Position numbers and translations under genes: made by a program
In this document: positions 17,789 to 27,455 of the stretch, in pieces
Numbering within the stretch: the stretch's first letter is position 1
Layout of the letters: the number at the start of each line of letters is the position of its first letter
Source: Maricaulis sp.
GTDB lineage: Bacteria; Pseudomonadota; Alphaproteobacteria; Caulobacterales; Maricaulaceae
Reading direction: 5' to 3'
Assembly (NCBI GenBank): GCA_017643585.1
Contig: JAEPND010000004.1
Span: 1-64,000, forward strand
DNA: 64,000 nt
Notes under the pieces: generated by a model
What the model saw: only the letters and a program-made list of their open reading frames with translations
The model's database searches: none
What the model was told of the DNA's origin: nothing

Positions 17789-18979
17789 TCAAAGCGCGTC
17801 CAGCGCTTCGCCATAGCCCCAGTCAAGCCAAGGTCCAAGTGCGGCCAAATCATCACGCTCGATGGTCGGACCGCACCAGATGCGGATGCCCGGCACGCTG
17901 TCACGGTGCATGATGATGTCCAGTCCGGCGTTTTCCCGCTCGAGCAGGGAAACGATCTTCTTGGAAAAGGCCCATTGCGCCTCGACATCCAGCGCCAGAA
18001 CGCGCGGATCCTTGAATTTCAGTGTCACCGAGACCTGGGAGCGATGCGCGGGAACATCACACAGATATTCCGCCCATTCGCTCTCCTGCACCCAGGCATC
18101 TAGCGCAGCAAAATTCTCGCGCGACCGCTCGACCAGGGCTGACAGTCCACCAATCTTGGAGGCCCACTTGCACGCGGCCACATAATCCTCGACAGCCATC
18201 AGGGACGGGGTGTTCAGGGTGGAGCCTTCATAGACTTTCATATTGGCCTGATCGCCCTTGTGCAGCGCGAACAAGCCCGGGATGGGCCAGGACGGTTTGT
18301 AGCTGTTCAGGCGCTCGATCGCCCGCGGCCCCATGATCAGCATGCCGTGCTGGGCCTCGCCGCCCAGGCATTTCTGCCAGGAGAAGGTCAGCACATCGAT
18401 CTTGGACCAGTCGATATCCACCGCAAAGGCACCGGAGGTGGCGTCACAGATGGTCAGGCCTTCGCGGTCATCATCGATCCAGTCATAGCCCGGGATCCAC
18501 ACGCCGGCCGCCGTGCCGTTCAGCGTGAAAATCGCGTCGCGCTTGCCGTCATACTGTGACAGGTCCGGCAGCGTGCCAGCCTTTTCCTGGAAGATCCGCA
18601 AATCCTCCAGCTTCAGCTCGTCCCGCGCATCGAGGATCCAGCGATTGCCGAACACATCCCAGCCGAACACGTCAACGCCACGCACACCCAGCAGCGACCA
18701 CATCGCCGCCTCCATCGCCCCCGTATCCGAGCCCGGAATGATGGCGACGTGATAATCCTCGGGCAGTTCCAGCAATGCGTGCGTGCGATCGATCGCTTCC
18801 TTGATGCGCGCGACGGCAGCCCCGGTCCGGTGCGTCCGCGACAGCGGCGCTTCAATAAGGCTTTCCCAGCTCCAGCCCGGGTGTTTCTTGACCGGGCCAC
18901 ACGAAAAGCGCGGATCGGCCGGCTTCAGGACGGGTTTTTGGTATCTGCTTTGGGCGGGGGCGTGCGTGATCTCGGACAC
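17789..18979 (-). CDS. serC: Phosphoserine aminotransferase SerC
   Basis: The 396-aa product matches the long alphaproteobacterial SerC type: RFSCGPVKKHPGW near the start and the PLP lysine in TFSWQKCLGGE. It converts 3-phosphohydroxypyruvate to phosphoserine with glutamate, and also acts in pyridoxal phosphate synthesis. The start is GTG with GGAG upstream. A serA gene often follows serC in this group but is not present here. Confidence 0.96.
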   Translation of the reverse strand: MSEITHAPAQSRYQKPVLKPADPRFSCGPVKKHPGWSWESLIEAPLSRTHRTGAAVARIKEAIDRTHALLELPEDYHVAIIPGSDTGAMEAAMWSLLGVRGVDVFGWDVFGNRWILDARDELKLEDLRIFQEKAGTLPDLSQYDGKRDAIFTLNGTAAGVWIPGYDWIDDDREGLTICDATSGAFAVDIDWSKIDVLTFSWQKCLGGEAQHGMLIMGPRAIERLNSYKPSWPIPGLFALHKGDQANMKVYEGSTLNTPSLMAVEDYVAACKWASKIGGLSALVERSRENFAALDAWVQESEWAEYLCDVPAHRSQVSVTLKFKDPRVLALDVEAQWAFSKKIVSLLERENAGLDIIMHRDSVPGIRIWCGPTIERDDLAALGPWLDWGYGEALDAL

Positions 18980-19147
18980 GGGCAGAACTCCGTTGGGAAG
19001 GATAAAGACGAGTCAGTCCTCACGTTGACGCCCTGCTTGGATGCGGGCAAGAGCAAACTCCATGATACAGACACGTCAAATATTCATAGCTCCGGCCCCC
19101 GCGCCCCGGCGCATCCCCAATACAGCGACCGCCGGAGTGGCTGCATC

Positions 19148-20032
19148 ATGACACAAACCCCGGCTCACCCGACGCTCCAGAACTGGATTGCGCTGGGCAT
19201 TCTCACCGTCTTGTGGGGATCTGCCTTCGCCTTCATTGGCTATACGGTCGACTTCCTGCCGCCCATGGCCCTGATATTCGTGCGCCTGTCCCTGGCGGCG
19301 ATGATCCTGCTGGGCTGGGCGATTTTCCGCGGGCGTCGCATGCCGCCACTGACCGACAAGCGCTGGCTGTGGTTCACCGGGCTGGGCTTTTTCGGCAATA
19401 CACTGCCCTTCTTCCTGATCGCCTGGGGCCAGCTCAGCCTGGACAGCGCGCTGACGGGCATACTGGTCGCAACCATGCCATTGGCGACGCTGGGCCTGGC
19501 GCATGTGTTTGTTCCAGGCGAACGCATGAACGCCCAGAAACTGATCGGTTTCCTGGTGGGATTTGGCGGCGTGATCGTGCTGATGGGCCCCAGCGCCCTG
19601 CAAGGCATATTCGACAGTTCCTTCATCGCCCAGATCGCGGTCGTCGGGGCCGCAGTGTGTTACGGTATCAACGCCGTCATGGCCCGCATGCTTCCGGAGA
19701 CCTCACCGTCAGTGTCCGGCGCCGGCATGCTGATCACAGCGGCCCTGCTCGCCCTGCCCTTCGGCCTGTGGGAGCTGACGCAGGTGCAAGATGTGCCCCC
19801 GATGGCCTGGCTCTCGGTGATCTGGCTCGCCCTGGCGCCCACGGCGATCGCCTCGGTTATGCTGATGCAGATCGCGCGCACGGCCGGACCGGGTTTCCTG
19901 GCCATCGTCAACTATCTGACCCCGGTCGCAGCCGTGATAACCGGCTTCATCATCGGTGAGAGCATCGGCTGGACTGCCCTGCTGGCGCTGGCGATCATCC
20001 TGGCCGGTGTCTGGATCGCGCGGAAGCGCTAG
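19148..20032 (+). CDS. EamA-family (DMT superfamily) transporter
   Basis: The 294-aa product from the ATG at 19148 has about ten hydrophobic helices in two homologous halves, with the typical EamA opening WGSAFAFIGYTVDFLPP and a conserved YLTPVAAVITGFIIGES segment in the second half. Members export metabolites such as amino acids or drugs across the inner membrane; the substrate is unknown. A GGAGTG lies upstream. Its stop overlaps the stop of thiD on the other strand by 4 bases. Confidence 0.9.
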   Translation: MTQTPAHPTLQNWIALGILTVLWGSAFAFIGYTVDFLPPMALIFVRLSLAAMILLGWAIFRGRRMPPLTDKRWLWFTGLGFFGNTLPFFLIAWGQLSLDSALTGILVATMPLATLGLAHVFVPGERMNAQKLIGFLVGFGGVIVLMGPSALQGIFDSSFIAQIAVVGAAVCYGINAVMARMLPETSPSVSGAGMLITAALLALPFGLWELTQVQDVPPMAWLSVIWLALAPTAIASVMLMQIARTAGPGFLAIVNYLTPVAAVITGFIIGESIGWTALLALAIILAGVWIARKR

Positions 20033-20838
20033 TCGCGGACCACCCACATGTGATCCACAGGACCGTGCCCGGTACCGAAACCCGGCGCGCGCTTGATCGC
20101 TTCGTGCAGATAATCGCCGGCCTGCTCAGCGGCCTCGGGCAGGGAATGCCCCTGGGCCAGCAGCGACGCGATCGCCGAAGCGAGCGTACAGCCCGTGCCA
20201 TGGGTGTGCGGCGTATCGATCCGCGGACGCTCCATGACCTCCAGTCCCCGCTGGGACACCAGGACATCACGCACGCTGGAGCCATCCAGATGCCCGCCCT
20301 TCACCAGCGCCGCCGAAGCGCCCATTTCACGCAACGCCTTCGCCGCCTCGATCTGGGTATGCAGGTCCGTTATCTCGATCCCGGTCAGGCGCTGGGCCTC
20401 GTCGCTATTAGGCGTCACCAGTCGTGCCCGGGGCACAAGCTGATCGCGGATCACGGTCTCGGTGCCCTCATCCACCAGCGCATCCCCCGATGTCGCGATC
20501 ATGACCGGATCCACGACCAGCGGGATATCCCGCGCCAGCTCCTCCAGGACGCCAACCACCGTCTCAATGGTCTCGCGACTGGCGAGCATGCCGGTCTTGA
20601 TGACATCTGCACCGATATCGCTCAGCACAGATCGCATCTGCTCCGCGATAATGGTCTGGGGCACAGCGTGGATACCGGTGACGCCCAGCGTGTTCTGGAC
20701 GGTGATCGCCGTCACCGCCGTTGCCGCATATCCGCCCAGCGCGGACACGGCCTTGATATCAGCCTGGATGCCGGCGCCACCGCCGCTGTCCGAGCCAGCA
20801 ACAATCAGCACACGACCCCGATGATGGCTCGCCGTCAT
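20029..20838 (-). CDS. thiD: Hydroxymethylpyrimidine/phosphomethylpyrimidine kinase ThiD
   Basis: The 269-aa product shows the ribokinase-fold motifs of ThiD: AGSDSGGGAGIQADIK at the start, VVDPVMIATSGD in the middle and HTHGTGCTLASAIAS with the catalytic aspartate/GTGC anion hole. It phosphorylates HMP and HMP-P for thiamin synthesis, taking up the product of ThiC (3941-5803). Its ATG overlaps the stop of the upstream gene by one base (TAATG), so translation is coupled. I see no TPP riboswitch in front of this pair. Confidence 0.96.
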   Translation of the reverse strand: MTASHHRGRVLIVAGSDSGGGAGIQADIKAVSALGGYAATAVTAITVQNTLGVTGIHAVPQTIIAEQMRSVLSDIGADVIKTGMLASRETIETVVGVLEELARDIPLVVDPVMIATSGDALVDEGTETVIRDQLVPRARLVTPNSDEAQRLTGIEITDLHTQIEAAKALREMGASAALVKGGHLDGSSVRDVLVSQRGLEVMERPRIDTPHTHGTGCTLASAIASLLAQGHSLPEAAEQAGDYLHEAIKRAPGFGTGHGPVDHMWVVRD

Positions 20839-21755
20839 TACTGGCCGCCTTCCAGGGCGCGGGCTCGCTGCAGGGCCGCGGCAGCCTGGGCGTCAGAGCG
20901 CGCATGGCTTGCCGCCTGCTGATACAGGCGCAGCGCCGCATCACGGTTACCGGCCGCTTCTTCCAGATCTGCCAGCGCGACGGCCGCGGCATAATTCTCC
21001 GGCTCGAAGGCCAGGATCTGGCGATAGATGCCCGTGGCTTCGCGGGTCTGTCCCTGGTCGGCAAGACAAGCGGCATGTGGAACCAGCAGGCGTTCATTCC
21101 AGGGGTCATCGGCAACGGCACGCGCCAGACGTTCGCACTCATCCTCGGACGACACGCTGGGCTGTGGGGTCGGAGCAGCCGCCCCGGAAGACGGGGGAGG
21201 CGGCGCTGGAGCCGGTGCTGCGTCCGCCACAACCGGCCGGGTCTCCGTCGCGGGTTCAGTGCTCTGCCTGGACACAGATGCGGTCGTGATCTGGGCCCCG
21301 TCCTCCACCGGCGACACGGCGTCCTGTGCTGGATGCGTTGCCGCAGTGTGCTCGAGCCTGACCTGTGCGGCATCCCCGCCGTCGGCTGGCAATCCGGTGG
21401 TCCCCAGCTGGATCGAAACGAGTACGCCGCCATGGCGCAATTCTGCACTCACGCCGGCCCAGTCGCGGGACGCGTCCAGATCGATATGGGCAAGGCCGGC
21501 TTGCGGTGTCAGCGTCACGGCACGCACCAGATCGGTGTGGGCGGGCGAAACGACGCGAGAGCGGACATCCACACCTTCAACCACCAGGCGCACACCATGG
21601 GCGGTCTCTTCCAGGGTCAGCGACGACGGTTGGGTGTCAAAGCCGATCCATATCTGGCCGTCCAGGCCCGTAGTGCGGGCACGCAGATCGGTCAGCTCCG
21701 CATGGGCCGCGGAAGTAAGCAGGAACAGGCAGGGCAGAAGCGATAAAAGTCTCAT
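20838..21755 (-). CDS. Exported TPR protein, hypothetical
   Basis: The 305-aa product has a signal peptide (1-19, AHA), a beta-rich N-terminal half, a proline/alanine linker (around 180-205, PAPAPPPPSSG) and C-terminal TPR-like helices (IYRQILAFEPENYAAAVALA and ALRLYQQAASHARS). Cys residues flank the TPR part. It ends in a one-base overlap with thiD, but no link to thiamin metabolism is evident. Likely periplasmic. Confidence 0.75.
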   Translation of the reverse strand: MRLLSLLPCLFLLTSAAHAELTDLRARTTGLDGQIWIGFDTQPSSLTLEETAHGVRLVVEGVDVRSRVVSPAHTDLVRAVTLTPQAGLAHIDLDASRDWAGVSAELRHGGVLVSIQLGTTGLPADGGDAAQVRLEHTAATHPAQDAVSPVEDGAQITTASVSRQSTEPATETRPVVADAAPAPAPPPPSSGAAAPTPQPSVSSEDECERLARAVADDPWNERLLVPHAACLADQGQTREATGIYRQILAFEPENYAAAVALADLEEAAGNRDAALRLYQQAASHARSDAQAAAALQRARALEGGQ

Positions 21756-21789
21756 ACGCCCTGCCTGTGCCTATCCGTTTAAAACCGGG

Positions 21790-22620
21790 TTAAGAATTTC
21801 CCAGACTGGCCATCGGGACACTGTCACACGTGTCATAGCCCAGCGCGCCAACCAGGGAACCGTCCGCGAGACGCACGCTCTCATAGACATAACAGGCATC
21901 GCCGAAATCGGGCATCTGGGAGCGAACGAACACCGGATCGCCTTCGCCCAGCAGGGCATCGGCCGCATTCAGCTGTCGGATCGAATTGATCGCGCTATCG
22001 TCTTCACGCGTGGTGCATTCCCACGTCGCCCCGTCCTGGTCCACCAGGCGCACACCGGTATTTCCACCGGGCTGCGAATAGGCCAGCGAGACATGCTGGG
22101 CCCGTGCGCCGAGCTCCCCCAGACAGATATCGATCGCGGGCATGAAGTCCATCAGATAGTTCGACCAGCGGTCAATCTCTGCGCGCTCCAGGCCACAGCC
22201 TTCGAACTGATGGCTGCCAATCTCGACTATGGCAAAATGTGTCAGCGTGTCACCGCCCTGCTCGCAAGGTCCGGCCTGCAGCTCGACAAAGACATCGCGG
22301 CCATCCACGGTCGAACCGTGATAACGACGCACACCGTCTTCCAGATAGGGCATGCCCACCCGCAGCTCGGCCTCGGTTCCATCCGTCATCGAGAAGACAA
22401 CCGAGAGGACTCCACTCTCTTCTTCAAAGGCCAGATCTCCCTGCCAGCCATCATCGCCGGCCAGTTCGTAGCCAAAACGCGTGCCCGCCTGTCGGGTCGC
22501 ATCGGATGACGCATAATCGAACGCCGAAAGAGCCAGGCCACCGGCTGCGCCATCACCCCCCGTGGTGGTACACGCACCTAGGCCCGCACATACGGCCGCC
22601 AGAACCAGAAACTGTCTCAT
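21790..22620 (-). CDS. Lipoprotein, hypothetical
   Basis: From the ATG at 22620 the 276-aa product has a lipoprotein signal (LAAVCAGLGAC then TTTGGDG) and a mature, acidic, beta-rich body with two repeated halves, each having an SDATRQAG- or RVGMPYLEDG-like pattern and several cysteines. I do not recognise a family. It lies 35 bases upstream of the TPR gene on the same strand and is probably cotranscribed with it. Confidence 0.75.
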   Translation of the reverse strand: MRQFLVLAAVCAGLGACTTTGGDGAAGGLALSAFDYASSDATRQAGTRFGYELAGDDGWQGDLAFEEESGVLSVVFSMTDGTEAELRVGMPYLEDGVRRYHGSTVDGRDVFVELQAGPCEQGGDTLTHFAIVEIGSHQFEGCGLERAEIDRWSNYLMDFMPAIDICLGELGARAQHVSLAYSQPGGNTGVRLVDQDGATWECTTREDDSAINSIRQLNAADALLGEGDPVFVRSQMPDFGDACYVYESVRLADGSLVGALGYDTCDSVPMASLGNS

Positions 22621-22693
22621 TTCCCCCTCCATCGAGATCGATGCCTAAAAACAGCCTAACACATGAACCTGCGATGATCACAGCCTGTACGGG

Positions 22694-23584
22694 TCAGATG
22701 CCGTCCGCGAAATGAGCTTTGAGGTGATCGACGAACAAGCGCACGCGGTGTGCCAGGTAACGCGAGGACGGGAAGACCGCCCACAGATCACGATGCTCCA
22801 GCTCCCAGTCATCCAGTAGCCGGACAACCCGCCCCTCTGCAAGGGCCTGTTCCGCGGCCCAGGCCGGCGTCCCGACAATACCCAACCCGGTCGCTGCCGC
22901 CTCCACGGCTGCGATCGCGCCATTCAGTGACAAACGCCCGTTGATGCGCACTTCCGCGCGCTCATCGCCCCGGCTGAGCACGACCTGATGGGCGGCGGGC
23001 TTGTTTCGGTCGATGATTACGGCGTGTTTGGCCAGCTCGTCCGGTGTCGCCGGTACACCGGCCGCGCTCAGATAATCCGGCGACGCGACCAGGACCATTT
23101 CTGCGGGTGCCAGCTGACGTGCAATCAAGGCGCTGTCCGGCAAGTTGCCGATGCGGATAGCCACGTCGAACCCTTCATTGACGAGGTCGACCATGCGATC
23201 GCCCATCGACAGGCGGACCTCCACGCCGGGCCATTTATTCATGAAATCCGCTATGGGTCGGATCAGCTTGCGCGGGGTAAAATCAACCGGCGCCGAAACG
23301 CGTAACAGCCCGGCCGGAGCCTGTGTGGCACAGGCCACGCCCTCTTCCAGGGCGTCATATTCATCAAGCCAGGGGCGAACCCGTTCCAAAAGTGCCGCCC
23401 CCGCTTCGGTCAAGCGCACTGACCGCGTCGTGCGTTCAAACAGGCGCGCCTGCAAACGCGTCTCCAGGGCGGTGATCTGCTTGGACGCCGCGCCCGGCGT
23501 CACACCTTCGCGCTCCGCCGCCTGGGTAAAGGATCCCAGCTCTGCCACGGACGAGAACAGGCGCAGGGCATCAATACGGTCCAT
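22694..23584 (-). CDS. LysR-family transcriptional regulator
   Basis: The 296-aa product has the N-terminal winged HTH of LysR proteins (LRLFSSVAELGSFTQAAERE, followed by the GVTPGAASKQITALETRLQ helix) and a periplasmic-binding-like effector domain. It diverges from the DoxX/dioxygenase pair across a 100-base intergenic stretch and probably controls them. The subgroup with RVSAPVDFTPRKL resembles DhcR/AaeR-type LysR proteins acting on aromatic or quinone stress. Confidence 0.92.
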   Translation of the reverse strand: MDRIDALRLFSSVAELGSFTQAAEREGVTPGAASKQITALETRLQARLFERTTRSVRLTEAGAALLERVRPWLDEYDALEEGVACATQAPAGLLRVSAPVDFTPRKLIRPIADFMNKWPGVEVRLSMGDRMVDLVNEGFDVAIRIGNLPDSALIARQLAPAEMVLVASPDYLSAAGVPATPDELAKHAVIIDRNKPAAHQVVLSRGDERAEVRINGRLSLNGAIAAVEAAATGLGIVGTPAWAAEQALAEGRVVRLLDDWELEHRDLWAVFPSSRYLAHRVRLFVDHLKAHFADGI

Positions 23585-23619
23585 TTATTCCTCCAGAGAA
23601 ATTGTATTGCTCAAAAATA

Positions 23620-23629
23620 GATAATTATC
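23620..23629. promoter_or_regulatory. Candidate LysR operator between divergent genes
   Basis: GATAATTATC is a perfect 10-bp palindrome within an A+T-rich stretch between the LysR gene (start 23584) and doxX (start 23687). It contains a T-N(n)-A arrangement typical of LysR boxes. No protection data exist; this is a sequence-only candidate. Confidence 0.4.
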
Positions 23630-23686
23630 GCCAACACGTCAAAACACTATCTCTCTCGCATCGCAATCAGATCACTGGAGAGACAC

Positions 23687-24109
23687 ATGTCTGACCAACA
23701 ATCCCAATACGGAGTGGCACTGCTGCGCGTCAGCCTCGGTGTCCTGTTCCTGGCCCACGGCCTGCTCAAGCTCCTTGTCTTCACCCCGGCCGGAACGGTC
23801 GGCTTCTTCGAGAGCCTGGGTCTGTCCGGTCTCTTCGCCTACCTGGTCATGGCTGGCGAAATCGGCGGCGGCCTGCTGCTGATCGCCGGTGCCTATACCC
23901 GCGTTATTGCCCTTGCCCTGTTACCGATTGCCCTGGGCGCGACCTTTGTTCACCTAGGCAATGGCTGGGTGTTCAGCGCTGAAGGCGGCGGCTGGGAATT
24001 CCCGCTCTTCCTGGCGGTGACGACCCTGGCCCAGGCGCTGCTCGGCTCAGGCGCATTTGCGCTGCGCGCACCGGAACTGCCCTTCATCCCGCGGGAATTG
24101 CAGGCCTGA
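23687..24109 (+). CDS. DoxX-family membrane protein
   Basis: The 140-aa product has four hydrophobic helices and the family pattern LLRVSLGVLFLAHGLLKL and AGEIGGGLLLIAGAYTR. DoxX proteins are inner-membrane proteins often linked to redox or quinone metabolism. A GGAGAG site precedes the ATG. Its stop overlaps the dioxygenase start by one base (TGATG), so the pair is translationally coupled, and it faces the LysR regulator. Confidence 0.9.
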   Translation: MSDQQSQYGVALLRVSLGVLFLAHGLLKLLVFTPAGTVGFFESLGLSGLFAYLVMAGEIGGGLLLIAGAYTRVIALALLPIALGATFVHLGNGWVFSAEGGGWEFPLFLAVTTLAQALLGSGAFALRAPELPFIPRELQA

Positions 24110-24867
24110 TGCCGCGCCCGCTCTTCATCTCCCATGGTGCGCCGGATGTGTTGCTTCGCGACACCCCGGCGCATCGCGCCATGCAGGCCCTGGGCACGCA
24201 GGCCGCACCCGATGCCTATCTGGTCATCTCTGCGCACTGGCAAGCGGGAGATCTGCAGATCACATCCAGCGCCGCACCGGAAACGATCCATGACTTTCGC
24301 GGGTTCGGCCCTGCGCTTGAACAGGTGCAATATCCCGCGCCGGGGGCACCGGAGCTGGCCCTCGCACTCTCGAAGGAGCTGGCCGCAGGCGGGCTGACCA
24401 TCCGTCTCAACGAGCGTCGCGGGCTTGACCATGGCAGCTGGATCCCGATGGCCCTGATCCGTCCGACGGCGGACATTGCCGTGCTGCAACTCTCCCTGCC
24501 CCGTCAAAGCGACGCGGACAGTATCAAGCTGGGTGAGGCGCTTCGTCCGCTGGTCGACCGCAATATCCAGATCATTGGATCGGGCGCTCTGACCCATTCC
24601 CTCGCCGACAGTCTAGACACAGTTGAGGACGCGCCGCCCGCTGCGTTTGCGACCGCGTTCAGGGACGCAATGATCCCCACGCTCGAGCGCAATGACCTGG
24701 CAGCTGCAACCAAATGGCGGCAGGCGCCCTTCGCGCAACGCAACCACCCGACGCCGGAGCACTTCCGTCCATTGCTGGTCGCGATGGCCGCAGGAGGCCA
24801 GCCGGGTCACTGCCTGCACACCTCGTGGAGCCGGTCGGCACTGGCCATGGATATCTGGGCGTTCTAG
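24109..24867 (+). CDS. DODA-type extradiol ring-cleavage dioxygenase (LigB family)
   Basis: The 252-aa product matches class III extradiol dioxygenases of the DODA/YgiD type: LFISHGAPDVLL with the metal histidine near the start, VISAHWQ, RGLDHGSWIPM and GSGALTHSL. These bind Fe(II) or Zn and open catechol-like rings. It is coupled to DoxX. Its TAG stop shares CTAG with the stop of the methyltransferase on the opposite strand. Confidence 0.9.
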   Translation: MPRPLFISHGAPDVLLRDTPAHRAMQALGTQAAPDAYLVISAHWQAGDLQITSSAAPETIHDFRGFGPALEQVQYPAPGAPELALALSKELAAGGLTIRLNERRGLDHGSWIPMALIRPTADIAVLQLSLPRQSDADSIKLGEALRPLVDRNIQIIGSGALTHSLADSLDTVEDAPPAAFATAFRDAMIPTLERNDLAAATKWRQAPFAQRNHPTPEHFRPLLVAMAAGGQPGHCLHTSWSRSALAMDIWAF

Positions 24868-25697
24868 CCGGGCTTTCGTGCCCGACTGGTCAGCACGCAG
24901 GGGGTCATCAGCAAGGTTGCCGGATCAGCCTTGCGGCGTTCGATGAAGGCGTTGAACTCATTCGCATCGTCCTGCGACAGGAAACCCAGCTCGACCAGTC
25001 GCGACGGCGCCTCCTCGAGCCAGGAAATCGGCCAACGGAAAATCGGATCGGCCGGACGCGCCGCATAATGCACGGGTGTCAGTTCATCGACCTCCAGGCC
25101 GAGCTCAGCAAACCAGGCAGGAAAACGACGCGCCACATTCGGATCGGCCTCGAAATGTCTCCAGCTGGCGTCCACTGCGTCCACGAAGATGTCGAATACC
25201 GGCTCGCTCGGCTCCAGCCGGAAGCTGCGATAGTCGACATATTCCTGCGCCACAAAAACTCCACCGGGCCGCAGTGACCGCACAATTCCGTCGAGCGCGG
25301 ATTTCGGGTCCGGCAGAAAACACAGCACCCAACGCGTCCAGACCGCGTCGAATTCTGCGTCCGGCCAGTCAAACGCATCGATTGCCGCGTGCACTGTGCG
25401 GATGTTGTCGAGACCCCGAATTCTCGCCCCATGCTCAAGCGCCTTGAGGAAAAATTCCGACTGGTCGACACCAACCACCTCACCCTCTGGCCCGACCAGC
25501 TCGGCCAGGTCGAAACTGGCATAACCCGGGCCGCAACCCAGATCGAGGACACGCATGCCCGGTCGGATGCCCGCGCGGCGCCAGGCGCCCAGAGCCGACT
25601 CGCGCCACAGCGTGTGCTGCAACCCCAGTCGTTTCACCTCAAGGTCATTCGTCCCGATGATATAGTCTTCATCGGCCAGCTTGCTGTCGCTCAACAT
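24864..25697 (-). CDS. Class I SAM-dependent methyltransferase
   Basis: The start at 25697 (MLSDSKLADEDYIIG) follows a strong GGGGAGGTG site and gives 277 aa. Motif I VLDLGCGPGYASFDLAELVG, the acidic loop VVGVDQSEFFL, and motif IV/V-like WTRWVLCFLPDP mark a class I methyltransferase (Methyltransf_11/31 type). The C-terminal 120 residues are helical and may bind the substrate, which cannot be predicted. Confidence 0.9.
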   Translation of the reverse strand: MLSDSKLADEDYIIGTNDLEVKRLGLQHTLWRESALGAWRRAGIRPGMRVLDLGCGPGYASFDLAELVGPEGEVVGVDQSEFFLKALEHGARIRGLDNIRTVHAAIDAFDWPDAEFDAVWTRWVLCFLPDPKSALDGIVRSLRPGGVFVAQEYVDYRSFRLEPSEPVFDIFVDAVDASWRHFEADPNVARRFPAWFAELGLEVDELTPVHYAARPADPIFRWPISWLEEAPSRLVELGFLSQDDANEFNAFIERRKADPATLLMTPCVLTSRARKPG

Positions 25698-25832
25698 CAC
25701 CTCCCCGGGCTCAATCCGAGCGCAGCTAAGCACGACTTGGCACGCTTGCCAGCCCGAAAAGCGCGATCGCGCAGAAGAGATGATGACGCGTTTGGTATGG
25801 ACACGCCGTTGCGCGAGCCCATGACGCCGGGT

Positions 25833-26120
25833 CTAGTGACTGGCGTCTTGCAGGCGCTGGCTGATGAACTGCGCCTTCGCAGCCTGTCGCTGCAGGCCTT
25901 CCACATAGACCCCGTCAGAGCGCACCTGCTGCACAGAGGCGACCGCCATCCAGCCGAGCAACAGCGTCAGGCTGACCGCGGAGGCCCAGCACAGGCATGT
26001 GAAGACCCGGAGCGGGTCGCGCAGTATTTCAAGGCCGGCCTGCATCATGCGTCGGCGTTTTCCCTCGCTAAGACGCGGGCATTTTGTGTGAGACCACGCC
26101 GGTTGCATGTCATAATTCAT
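25833..26120 (-). CDS. Small single-pass membrane protein, hypothetical
   Basis: The frame from the ATG at 26120 (MNYDMQPAW) gives 95 aa, with a basic segment (SEGKRRRMM), one hydrophobic helix (TCLCWASAVSLTLLLGWMAVA) and a polar tail. Longer and shorter starts are possible, and no strong ribosome binding site marks one. It stands alone. The composition and single clear helix support a real gene, but I am not certain. Confidence 0.45.
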   Translation of the reverse strand: MNYDMQPAWSHTKCPRLSEGKRRRMMQAGLEILRDPLRVFTCLCWASAVSLTLLLGWMAVASVQQVRSDGVYVEGLQRQAAKAQFISQRLQDASH

Positions 26121-26258
26121 TCGAATCCCGCATATCTGCATGCAAAATCGAGTCTGCGTTTGGAATCATGATGCTAGACAGATGGTTTCGTTACGTTACC
26201 AGGTGTTGTTTTCGCCCAAAGAGGGAAAGCCGGCAAAATCCAGGCTCCGGAATCAGGC

Positions 26259-27101
26259 TTATTCCTCGGGCAGGGCAATCTGAATTTGCTGGTAAACGCC
26301 GTCACGAAACCCGGTAAACCACAGACGGTCTCCAGCCGCATTGACCCAGGCTCCGTATTCATATCCCGGCGAATTGACATCCTCGCCCAGGGGTATTGGC
26401 TCTGACCAGCCCGCATCGCTGGCCTGGCTGATGTAAAGATCATCCCCGCCCTGACCATCCGGCGCATCGGTCCGGGCGAAGATCACATAAGCTTCGTCTG
26501 GCGCGACAAAGATATCAGCCTCGGAGTACGCGCTGGACAGCGCAGGCAGTCGCTCGACGCGCCAGCCTGCCGCCAGATCGGGAATGGCCCGATAAAGATC
26601 CGATTCACCGGCACCGCCGCGACGACGCGACGCGAAGTAGATCGTGCCATTGGCCGCGATCGAGGCGTGGACGTCGTGGGCGCTGGAATTGACCGGACTT
26701 TCCAGCCTGCGAGCCGCCACAAACCGCCCGTCATGCCAGTGCACATACCACAGATCCCAGTCGTCCCGGGTTTCGCCGGGCAGCGGTGCCGAGGAGAACA
26801 CCGCACCGCGACCGTCCGGTGAAAACCGCATGGCGCGCATCTGCGTGGGCCAGGGCGCCCCGTCAATCTCGACCGGACGCGCGCCCTGCCAGCCTTGCGG
26901 CGAGCGGACGGACATCATGACCCGGTGCGCCCCCCAGTCAGAGTCATGGCGACCAAACAGGGCGACCGTCTCATCGGGCGTGAAACTGACCCAGCTGACA
27001 TGAGCGTCCGGCTGATCCGACCAGGGCTGATCGGTCTCGGTAACTTCCACTGCCTGAGCACCCAAGAGCGCGGCCAGGCTGAACACCAACTGGACGGACA
27101 T
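26259..27101 (-). CDS. Exported beta-propeller (PD40/TolB-like) protein
   Basis: From the ATG at 27101 (GAGGGAGTT upstream) the 280-aa product has a signal peptide (MSVQLVFSLAALLGAQA) followed by repeated blades of the WD40-like PD40 type: MRAMRFSPDGRGAVFSS, DVHASIAANGTIYFASRRR, DIFVAPDEAYVIFARTD, DRLWFTGFRDG. It is probably periplasmic. TolB-like propellers bind proteins or peptides; no partner gene is adjacent. Confidence 0.85.
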   Translation of the reverse strand: MSVQLVFSLAALLGAQAVEVTETDQPWSDQPDAHVSWVSFTPDETVALFGRHDSDWGAHRVMMSVRSPQGWQGARPVEIDGAPWPTQMRAMRFSPDGRGAVFSSAPLPGETRDDWDLWYVHWHDGRFVAARRLESPVNSSAHDVHASIAANGTIYFASRRRGGAGESDLYRAIPDLAAGWRVERLPALSSAYSEADIFVAPDEAYVIFARTDAPDGQGGDDLYISQASDAGWSEPIPLGEDVNSPGYEYGAWVNAAGDRLWFTGFRDGVYQQIQIALPEE

Positions 27102-27455
27102 GCACAACTCCCTCGCCTGTAACAACAGGTCCGTCACCACTATCGTCCAGATCGATGCGGCTCATCAAGGGGATGGCTCTCGCAACAGGCAGAACGGGGA
27201 GCGCGGTTGCGTGCAGGCAAGGGGTTTGCAAAAACACCAACCGCCCGTCCTTAGTCCCCGAGAGGAGTAAGAGGCGGGCGGCCGCGTTGCTTGGTCGTCG
27301 CGCTATAGTCGCGCCTTCCTTGCACGTACCCCTGAGCGGGTGAGCTCGGGAGCGTCCTCCGAGGTCGGAGGTTCGGTCAGGACGGTCCTCCCCGAAGGGA
27401 GAGGCCGCCTCACCGGGTCCGGCTTTGACCCCGAACCCGCGATATCGTCCCTGGT